From: Neisseria subflava
GTDB taxonomy: Bacteria > Pseudomonadota > Gammaproteobacteria > Burkholderiales > Neisseriaceae
Assembly (NCBI RefSeq): GCF_003044935.1
Contig: NZ_POXP01000001.1
Coordinates: forward strand, 868,001 to 932,000
Reading direction: 5' to 3'
Length of the DNA stretch: 64,000 nt
Each line of letters begins with the position of its first letter. The first letter of the stretch is position 1. A program made the translations under genes and the position numbers. Shown in pieces: positions 58,148-64,000 of this stretch. Under the pieces are notes generated by a model, which saw nothing but the letters and a program-made list of their open reading frames with translations, ran no database searches and had not been told where the DNA came from.

Positions 58148-58546
58148 ATGACTGCACTCCGCCCTATCCTGCTCCTCCTGACCGCACTCAGCATCCCAAC
58201 CGCTTTTGCCGCTGATGCCACGCTGATGAGCAAAGGACAAAAGATTTACGAAACCAACTGCGCCGCCTGCCACGGCAAAAAGGGCGAAGGCCGTGGCGCC
58301 ATGTTCCCACCTTTATTCCAGTCCGACTATATCAATAAAAAACCGCAAGTGCTGTTGCAAAGTATGACCAAAGGCATCAACGGCTCGATTAAAGTAAACG
58401 GCAAATCCTACAACGGCTTTATGCCTTCTACCGCCATCAACGATGCCGATGTTGCCGCCGTTGCCACTTACATCATGAACGCCTTCAATAATGGCGGCGG
58501 TACGATTACTGAAGCAGATGTCAAAAAATCTCACGGGAAAAAATAA
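58148..58546 (+). CDS. Periplasmic c-type cytochrome (class I)
   Basis: The 132-residue precursor has a signal peptide (ILLLLTALSIPTAFA), one haem site CAACH near 38-42 and a downstream Met ligand candidate in YNGFMPS near 96. This is a small class I monohaem cytochrome, probably an electron carrier to an oxidase or denitrification enzyme. AAGGA precedes the ATG. The specific partner cannot be told. Confidence 0.92.
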   Translation: MTALRPILLLLTALSIPTAFAADATLMSKGQKIYETNCAACHGKKGEGRGAMFPPLFQSDYINKKPQVLLQSMTKGINGSIKVNGKSYNGFMPSTAINDADVAAVATYIMNAFNNGGGTITEADVKKSHGKK

Positions 58547-58560
58547 AACGTCTCTCCCCT

Positions 58561-58592
58561 AAAGGCCGTCTGAATATTTCAGACGGCCTTTT
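58561..58592. terminator. DUS terminator of the cytochrome gene
   Basis: AAAGGCCGTCTGAA and TTCAGACGGCCTTTT form a compact stem with a 3-base loop and T-run. Confidence 0.88.
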
Positions 58593-58751
58593 CGATATGG
58601 AACATATTCTTGTTTCCATATTTATGGTTACGCATCATCAACAAACATACGCAAAAAACCATCAAACCAAAAAAAGCATATGCGTTTTGTGTTAAAGTAA
58701 ACATTATTTATCGGCTGTTTTGCGTCCAGGCCGTCTGAAAGGTTTTATGTC

Positions 58752-59243
58752 ATGAACTTTTTCCGCAAGACTGTTTTATTTTTAGTCGTCCTCTCCATAT
58801 TTGCCGCCTGCGGCTCCTTTATTTCCCAATACGTTTTGGGCATGAACCCGTGCGTATTGTGCATCCTGCAACGCTTGTGCGTATTGGCAGTCGGGCTGTT
58901 GGCCATTGTTACGGCATTCAGTTCTCAATCTTCCAAATTTGCCCGCTCGCTCTCGGCATTGTTGATTGCCGCTCCGGCCGTTTACGGCGCCGGTGTCGCC
59001 GCCTATCAAATTTGGCTGCAAAGCCTGCCGCCCGGCACCGCCCCTTCTTGCGGCGCACCTTGGACCTTCCGCCTGCGCGACTGGCCTTTGTTCGATTGGT
59101 TTGAACCTATCGTCCGCGGCTTTGGCAACTGCGCCGAGCCGGACTATCTATTCGGCGTCGCCCTACCGGTGTGGAGTATTTTGTATTTCAGCTTCGTGGT
59201 ATTGCTGCTGCTTTGGGCTTGGTTGAAAACCAGAAAAATCTGA
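58752..59243 (+). CDS. dsbB: Disulfide bond formation protein B
   Basis: DsbB reoxidises DsbA and passes electrons to quinones. The 163-residue protein has four transmembrane segments, the CXXC pair in NPCVLCILQR near 34-39 and the second periplasmic pair in APSCGAPW near 99 and GNCAEPD near 124. AAAGG lies before the ATG. Confidence 0.96.
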   Translation: MNFFRKTVLFLVVLSIFAACGSFISQYVLGMNPCVLCILQRLCVLAVGLLAIVTAFSSQSSKFARSLSALLIAAPAVYGAGVAAYQIWLQSLPPGTAPSCGAPWTFRLRDWPLFDWFEPIVRGFGNCAEPDYLFGVALPVWSILYFSFVVLLLLWAWLKTRKI

Positions 59244-59256
59244 TTGGTTTCGATAT

Positions 59257-59289
59257 AAAAAGGCCGTCTGAAATTTCAGACGGCCTTTT
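59257..59289. terminator. DUS terminator between dsbB and yebC
   Basis: AAAAAGGCCGTCTGAAA is followed at once by TTTCAGACGGCCTTTT, between convergent genes. Confidence 0.9.
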
Positions 59290-59303
59290 GTTCTTTAAAC
59301 TGT

Positions 59304-60032
59304 TTAGTCCAGATTCAACACGGCAGAAGTGTAAACGTCTTGTACGTCGTCCAAATCTTCCAATGCGTCAATCAGTTTTTGCATCTTAACCGCATCTTCG
59401 CCGCTCAATTCAGTTTCGTTTTGGGCGCGCATGGTAACGTCGCCGTCAACAGATTTGTAGCCTGCGGCTTCCAAAGCCGATTTCACACCGGCCCAGTCGT
59501 TCGGCGCGGTAATCACTTCGATGGAACCGTCGTCGTTGGTGATGACATCTTCCGCACCGGCTTCCAAAGCTGCTTCCATCAGCGCATCTTCGTCAACGCC
59601 CGGTTCAAACACCAAATAGCCTTGATGAACGAAGTTGAACGCTACGCAGCCGTCGGTACCCAAGTTACCGCCGTTTTTAGTGAACGCATGGCGCACATCG
59701 GCAACGGTACGGGTTTTGTTGTCGGTCAGACAGTCCACCATCAAAGCCGCGCCGCCGATGCCGTAGCCTTCGTAACGCAACTCGATGTATTCCACGCCTT
59801 CCAGATTGCCCGTACCTTTGTCGATGGCACGTTGCACGTTGTCTTTAGGCATATTGTTTTCAGCGGCTTTTTCCAAAGCCAGGCGCAGGCGCGGGTTCGC
59901 GCCGGGATCGCCGCCGCCCATGCGGGCAGCAACGGTAATTTCTTTAATCAGACGGGTGAAGATTTTGCCGCGTTTGGCATCTTGTCGGGCTTTTTTGTGT
60001 TGGATATTTGCCCACTTACTATGGCCTGCCAT
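59304..60032 (-). CDS. yebC: YebC/PmpR-family protein (TACO1-like)
   Basis: The 242-residue protein begins [25 protein letters not shown] and contains [22 protein letters not shown] and [17 protein letters not shown] segments, the signature of YebC. Family members have been described as DNA-binding regulators and, more recently, as factors easing translation of proline stretches. AAAGGA precedes the ATG. Confidence 0.96.
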   Translation of the reverse strand: MAGHSKWANIQHKKARQDAKRGKIFTRLIKEITVAARMGGGDPGANPRLRLALEKAAENNMPKDNVQRAIDKGTGNLEGVEYIELRYEGYGIGGAALMVDCLTDNKTRTVADVRHAFTKNGGNLGTDGCVAFNFVHQGYLVFEPGVDEDALMEAALEAGAEDVITNDDGSIEVITAPNDWAGVKSALEAAGYKSVDGDVTMRAQNETELSGEDAVKMQKLIDALEDLDDVQDVYTSAVLNLD

Positions 60033-60396
60033 GTTGATTCCTTTCGTTTTTTCACGCGCTGAGGCGGAATTTGCTTCATTTGTAAGGCGTGCATTTTATC
60101 ATAAGTTGCCTTTAGCCAAAATATTCAGACGGCCCGAATATTTGCAAAAACAGGCCGTCTGAAAACAAAGAAACTTTTTTAAATAAAGAAGCACATTTGC
60201 GGCAAACCTTTGTCAGTTTTTCGTTTTAATTCACGAAGGTTTACGGTATGATGACAAAATCGGTCAAAATTGTTAACAACTTAACCGGTATCGAATGGCA
60301 AAACGGCCTGCTCGCCGATATTGCCAAACGCGAAAAATGAGTGGGAGTAGTTACCCGTATCATTTTATTTTTATTGTTTTTATTAAAGGTTTTATT
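60033..60396. other. yebC-alsT intergenic region
   Basis: This 364-bp stretch holds two DUS (a variant TTCAGACGGCCC near 60123 and AGGCCGTCTGAA near 60152) and a possible 30-codon ORF. TTGTCA near 60210 could be a -35 but no good -10 follows. No other gene is visible. Confidence 0.5.
60248..60340 (+). CDS. Possible 30-residue peptide upstream of alsT
   Basis: ATG ATG at 60248 follows GAAGG at 8 bases and encodes a 30-residue peptide (TKSVKIVNNLTGIEWQNGL core) ending at TGA 60338-60340, 56 bp before alsT. I do not recognise it. It may be a leader, a small protein or chance. Confidence 0.3.
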   Translation: MMTKSVKIVNNLTGIEWQNGLLADIAKREK

Positions 60397-61827
60397 ATGG
60401 AAGAAATATTGTCTGCTCTGGTGGGTGCAGTCAATCTGGTTCTTTGGGACTACCTGCTGATTTATGCCTTAATCGGTATTGGCCTGTTTTTTACCCTGTA
60501 CTTGGGCGCGCCGCAAGTGACCAAATTAGGAACAGGTTTCAAATCCGTTTTCGGCGGCTTGTTCAGCAAAAAAGACAAAGACCACGAAGGCAAATCCCTG
60601 TCTCAATTTCAAGCGCTTGCCGTAGCGATTTCCGCGCAAATCGGTACCGGTAACGTTGCCGGTGTCGCCACTGCGATTACTGCCGGCGGCCCGGGTGCCA
60701 TTTTTTGGATGTGGTTGTCTGCCATTTTGGGCATGTCTACCATTTTTGCAGAAGCCGTTTTGGCGCAAAAATACCGCGTGGTCAGCCACGGCAAATACAT
60801 CGGCGGCCCTGCGTTTTACATCACGCACGGTCTGACCCCGAAAATCGGCCGGGGCGCGGCGCGTTTCCTGTCCGGCTTTTTCTCCATCGCCTTGATTATT
60901 GCGCTGGGCTTCATCGGCAACGCAACCCAATCCAATTCCATCGCCTCGGCCATGAATTTGGCTTTCGATATTCCTCCGATGGCTGTCGGCATTGCTTTGG
61001 CAGTATTCGCCGGCCTGATCATCATCGGCGGTATCAACCGCATTGCCGGTATCGCGCAATTTGTCGTGCCGTTTATGGCGGTAATTTACATCTTGTGTGC
61101 CGTGATTATTTTGTTCAAATTCTCCGACCACATCATCCCGATGTTCCACAGTATCTTTGTTGCCGCCTTCAATCCTGAAGCGGTATTGGGCGGTGCGGCC
61201 GGTATCGGTATGCGCGAGGCCGTCCGTTTTGGCGTGGCACGTGGCCTGTTTTCCAATGAAGCCGGTATGGGTTCGACCCCGCACGCTCATGCGACTGCCA
61301 ACGTCAAACACCCTGTGCAACAAGGTATGGCCGCATTTATCGGTATCTTTATCGATACGCTGATGGTCTGCACAGCAACCGCGCTGATTATCCTGCTGAC
61401 CGATGCCAACCTGTCCGGCGAAACCGGTGCTGCGGTTACCCAACTGGCTTTTAACAAAGCCTTTCCGGGTTTCGGTTCGCAACTGCTCGCCGTCTGTCTG
61501 ACCTTCTTCGCCTTTACCACCATCATCGGCTGGTACTACTTCGGCGAATCCAATATCCGCTTCCTGTTCCGCGGCAAACACTTGGGCATCTACCGTGCAC
61601 TGGTTTTGGTGGCCATCGTACTGGGTACCTTGGGCAAAGTGGATTTGGTTTGGAGTATGTCCGATATGTTCAACGGCTTTATGGTCTTGCCGAACTTAAT
61701 CGCCCTCTTCCTGCTACGTAAGGAAATCCGTGCGGTTTACGACGATTATCTGGCGCAAACCAAAGCCGGCAAAGAGTTGACCTACAACTACGAATTCCAC
61801 GAATTCCACGACAAAAACCCAGGTTAA
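60397..61827 (+). CDS. alsT: Sodium:alanine symporter (AGCS family)
   Basis: The 476-residue transporter has about ten transmembrane segments and the family block LSQFQALAVAISAQIGTGNVAGVATAITAGGPGA near 71, plus FSNEAGMGSTPHAHA near 286. AGCS proteins import alanine or glycine with sodium. ATG 60397 follows AAAGG; a longer in-frame start (60295) would prepend non-membrane residues. Confidence 0.95.
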   Translation: MEEILSALVGAVNLVLWDYLLIYALIGIGLFFTLYLGAPQVTKLGTGFKSVFGGLFSKKDKDHEGKSLSQFQALAVAISAQIGTGNVAGVATAITAGGPGAIFWMWLSAILGMSTIFAEAVLAQKYRVVSHGKYIGGPAFYITHGLTPKIGRGAARFLSGFFSIALIIALGFIGNATQSNSIASAMNLAFDIPPMAVGIALAVFAGLIIIGGINRIAGIAQFVVPFMAVIYILCAVIILFKFSDHIIPMFHSIFVAAFNPEAVLGGAAGIGMREAVRFGVARGLFSNEAGMGSTPHAHATANVKHPVQQGMAAFIGIFIDTLMVCTATALIILLTDANLSGETGAAVTQLAFNKAFPGFGSQLLAVCLTFFAFTTIIGWYYFGESNIRFLFRGKHLGIYRALVLVAIVLGTLGKVDLVWSMSDMFNGFMVLPNLIALFLLRKEIRAVYDDYLAQTKAGKELTYNYEFHEFHDKNPG

Positions 61828-61835
61828 CGACAAAC

Positions 61836-61868
61836 AAAAACCTCTCAGTCAAACTGAGAGGTTTTTTT
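61836..61868. terminator. Intrinsic terminator between alsT and trhA
   Basis: AAAAACCTCTCAGT-CAA-ACTGAGAGGTTTTT is a perfect 14-bp stem with a T-run in both directions, between convergent genes. Confidence 0.93.
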
Positions 61869-61886
61869 ATTTCAGGCCGTCTGAAA

Positions 61887-62513
61887 CTACAACACATAAA
61901 AATAAATGCTGATAAATTGCGTCAAACTGCCTGCCAAGACAAATAAGTGCCAGATACCGTGGCCGTGGCGGATTTTCGTATCGTTGATAAACCAATAAAT
62001 CCCCGCGCTATACAATACGCCGCCCAACACCAGCCAAAATAATCCACCGGTCGAAAGCGACTGTATCAGCGGCCATACCGCCACCACAATCAGCCAGCCC
62101 ATCAACACATAAATCACCATCGACAGCAGCCGTTTCTCGCTTTTGCGCCCAACCGTCAGCTCTTGAACAATGCCCAGCAAAGCCAGTCCCCACGACACGC
62201 CGAAAAGCGACCAGCCCCAGCCGCCGTGAAGGGTAATCAGCGTAAACGGCGTATAGCTGCCTGCAATCAAAAGATAAATCATACAATGATCGACCTTTTG
62301 CAAAATCGCCTTGGCTTTCGGCTGCGGAATACTGTGGTATAAGGTTGAACCCAAATACAGAAGCAGCAGGCAGATTCCGTAAGTCAGTGCACCGGCAATC
62401 CGATAGCCGTCCGCCGATTCCACCGCTTTCACCAGCATCAGCACCAAGGCCGCCACTGCCAATAAGAAACCGGCCAAATGGCTGTACGCATTAAATCTCT
62501 CGCCGTGATACAT
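61887..62513 (-). CDS. trhA: Hemolysin III family membrane protein (YqfA/TrhA)
   Basis: The 208-residue PAQR-type protein has seven transmembrane segments, starting with GERFNAYSHLAGFLLAV, SSLYHS-like GSTLYHSIP near 57, LQKVDHCMIYLLIAGSYTPF near 72 and a late HGHGIWHLFVLAGSLTQF near 182. The conserved His and Asp positions fit a zinc-site PAQR protein. Despite the name, haemolytic activity is not established; a membrane-fluidity role is reported for E. coli TrhA. Confidence 0.93.
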   Translation of the reverse strand: MYHGERFNAYSHLAGFLLAVAALVLMLVKAVESADGYRIAGALTYGICLLLLYLGSTLYHSIPQPKAKAILQKVDHCMIYLLIAGSYTPFTLITLHGGWGWSLFGVSWGLALLGIVQELTVGRKSEKRLLSMVIYVLMGWLIVVAVWPLIQSLSTGGLFWLVLGGVLYSAGIYWFINDTKIRHGHGIWHLFVLAGSLTQFISIYFYVL

Positions 62514-62729
62514 GAACCATTCTCATTTCTAAAAAACCAAAGTGTACGCGAAGACAGAGGCTTCGTCAGAGAAATCGGTTTAAAAATAAGTTAAAGCGCA
62601 AAGGCCGTCTGAAAAACACGGCCTCGCAATATAACAAAAACATCTTTGCAACAAACAAACCATTCTTTCCCTTTTTCAGACGGCCTCACTAAAGTATCGA
62701 CTATCGCCAAGATTGCAAAGAGAGAAAAA

Positions 62730-63644
62730 ATGTCCATCCAAAACCACCACCTCGACTGGCTCGAAGCCGAGTCTATCTACATCATCCGCGAAGTCATTGC
62801 CAATGCCCAAAATCCGGCCTTGCTGTTTTCCGGCGGTAAAGACTCCGTCGTATTGCTGGCGCTTGCCGTCAAAGCCTTCCAAATCGAAGGCCGCCCGCTG
62901 AAGCTGCCGTTCAAACTCCTGCACGTCGATACCGGCCATAATTACCCCGAAGTCATCCGGTTCCGCGACGACACGGTCGCACGCACCGGCGTACAACTTG
63001 TGGTCGGCAGCGTAGAAGAGTCTATCCGCAAAGGCAGCGTCGTCTTGCGTCGCGAAACCGATTCGCGCAACGCCGCCCAAGCCGTTACGCTAGTTGAAAC
63101 CATTGAAGAACAAGGCTTTGATGCGCTGATGGGCGGCGCACGCCGCGATGAAGAAAAAGCGCGCGCCAAAGAACGCATCTTCTCTTTCCGCGACGAGTTC
63201 GGCCAATGGGATCCCAAAAACCAACGTCCTGAATTATGGTCGCTCTACAATACGCGCCTGTTCCAAGGCGAAAACATGCGCGTGTTCCCGATTTCCAACT
63301 GGACGGAATTGGATATCTGGCAATACATCGCACGCGAAAAACTCGCATTGCCGCCGATTTATTACACCCACAAACGCGAAGTTGTCGAACGCAACGGCCT
63401 GCTCGTTCCCGTTACCCCGTTGACCCCAAAACGCGAAGGAGAAGTTGCCCAAATCCGCGATGTCCGTTTCCGCACCGTCGGCGATATTTCCTGCACCTGC
63501 CCGGTTGCCAGCACCGCCGCCACACCCGAAGACATCATTGCCGAAACCGCCGCCGCGACCATTTCCGAACGCAGCGCCACGCGCATGGACGACCGCGTAT
63601 CGGAAGCGGCAATGGAAGAGCGCAAAAAACAAGGCTATTTCTAA
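62730..63644 (+). CDS. cysD: Sulfate adenylyltransferase subunit 2
   Basis: CysD forms APS from ATP and sulfate together with the GTPase CysN. The 304-residue PP-loop enzyme has LLFSGGKDSVVLL near 30, HVDTGHNYPEVI near 64, GGARRDEEKARAKERIFSFRD near 139 and the C-terminal SCTCPVASTA. ATG 62730 follows AAAGAGAG. The next gene on this strand is an unrelated hydrolase, so cysN is not adjacent. Confidence 0.96.
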   Translation: MSIQNHHLDWLEAESIYIIREVIANAQNPALLFSGGKDSVVLLALAVKAFQIEGRPLKLPFKLLHVDTGHNYPEVIRFRDDTVARTGVQLVVGSVEESIRKGSVVLRRETDSRNAAQAVTLVETIEEQGFDALMGGARRDEEKARAKERIFSFRDEFGQWDPKNQRPELWSLYNTRLFQGENMRVFPISNWTELDIWQYIAREKLALPPIYYTHKREVVERNGLLVPVTPLTPKREGEVAQIRDVRFRTVGDISCTCPVASTAATPEDIIAETAAATISERSATRMDDRVSEAAMEERKKQGYF

Positions 63645-63812
63645 ACCGTTTTTTCAGACGGCCCCTATATATTTCAAACCCGAACAACACGGCAACGCCA
63701 TCAGCCCCTGCCGTGTTGTTTGCTTTATTATTCTTGCAAATATCATTTAACAACAAAAGCTTAATCGACCATCCTTACCAAGCGACAAACAATAAAACAT
63801 AAACAAACATGG

Positions 63813-63818
63813 TATAAT
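63813..63818 (+). promoter_or_regulatory. -10 box of the hydrolase promoter
   Basis: A perfect TATAAT lies 59 bp before the hydrolase ATG, with no clear -35 at the expected distance. Confidence 0.45.
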
Positions 63819-63876
63819 GAACGCTTACAGGCAGAGATTTAGACAAAAGTCTCAGGCCGTCTGAAGGAGGAAAAAC

Positions 63877-64000
63877 ATGAATCGACGCGTTTATATCGTA
63901 CATGGCTTTGAAGGCAATCCGCACGGCAACTGGTTTGACTGGCTTTGCGCCCAAGTCAAAAGCACCGGCGCACAAGCAATCTCCCTCGCCATGCCCAATC
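63877..64000 (+). CDS. Alpha/beta hydrolase, RBBP9/YdeN-like (3' partial)
   Basis: Only the first 41 residues are in the window. RVYIVHGFEGNPHGNWFDWLCAQV matches the start of the YdeN/RBBP9 serine hydrolase family, with the oxyanion HGF turn. A DUS (AGGCCGTCTGAA) runs directly into the RBS GGAGG, seven bases before ATG, so the uptake signal forms part of the translation start region. The catalytic Ser is outside the window. Confidence 0.75.
   Translation, partial: MNRRVYIVHGFEGNPHGNWFDWLCAQVKSTGAQAISLAMPN

Overview
The window is a chromosomal segment of a Neisseria species. The 12-bp DNA uptake sequence AGGCCGTCTGAA and its reverse complement occur dozens of times, usually as inverted pairs that double as transcription terminators. 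The AG- form (not the ATGCCGTCTGAA form that dominates in the meningococcus and gonococcus), the glycogen genes and the H.8-like lipoprotein point to a commensal (N. subflava/flavescens-like is my guess). Gene content is mostly core metabolism and translation, with a few accessory insertions.

Layout. 1-4.3 kb: type I secretion machinery (TolC-like channel, ABC exporter with an inactive C39-like domain, HlyD-like adaptor). 4.4-6.5 kb: rtcB-prfH, an RNA ligase/release-factor-like pair linked to ribosome repair, preceded by its own promoter, a 19-codon leader ORF and mutually exclusive RNA stems. 6.6-9.6 kb: pheA, then divergent tsaE-amiC. 9.7-12.3 kb: a GIY-YIG-like protein and a DUF4230 protein, divergent from an unusual ribBA whose product carries an N-terminal phage-repressor-type HTH; two dyad operator-like sites lie at its promoter. 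12.5-21.7 kb: glycogen/maltodextrin cluster glgP, glgX and a fused malQ-glgB (1428 aa). 21.9-26.9 kb: slyD, H.8-like lipoprotein, FAD oxidoreductase, apaH, ridA, yaaA. 27.0-29.0 kb: tRNA-Ser, IS remnants, metY. 29.1-36.4 kb: oligopeptide ABC importer with an aminopeptidase P gene inside it. 36.7-44.9 kb: porin, membrane spermidine synthase, fxsA, ltgA, rpsU-yqeY, accD, trpA. 45.2-55.6 kb: a translation block on the minus strand (tRNA-Val, thrS, infC, rpmI, rplT, pheS, pheT, ihfA, MerR-like gene), interrupted between pheS and pheT by an HpaII-type restriction-modification system with vsr. 55.8-64.0 kb: tgt, hemH, cytochrome c, dsbB, yebC, alsT, trhA, cysD and the start of an alpha/beta hydrolase.

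How genes work together. GlgP shortens glycogen, GlgX removes the limit-dextrin branches, and MalQ-GlgB rebuilds long branched chains from maltodextrins; no glgA or glgC is present here. OppA-BC-DF import peptides that the embedded PepP can cleave at X-Pro bonds. PrfH and RtcB would release and re-ligate damaged ribosomes. The restriction endonuclease reading frame is broken at a G6 tract and would be restored by one added G, which suggests phase variation. The items I find most worth pursuing are the HTH-RibBA fusion with its operators, the leader in front of rtcB-prfH, the MalQ-GlgB fusion, the switchable HpaII-like endonuclease, and an extended Shine-Dalgarno-like hairpin in the rpsU leader.
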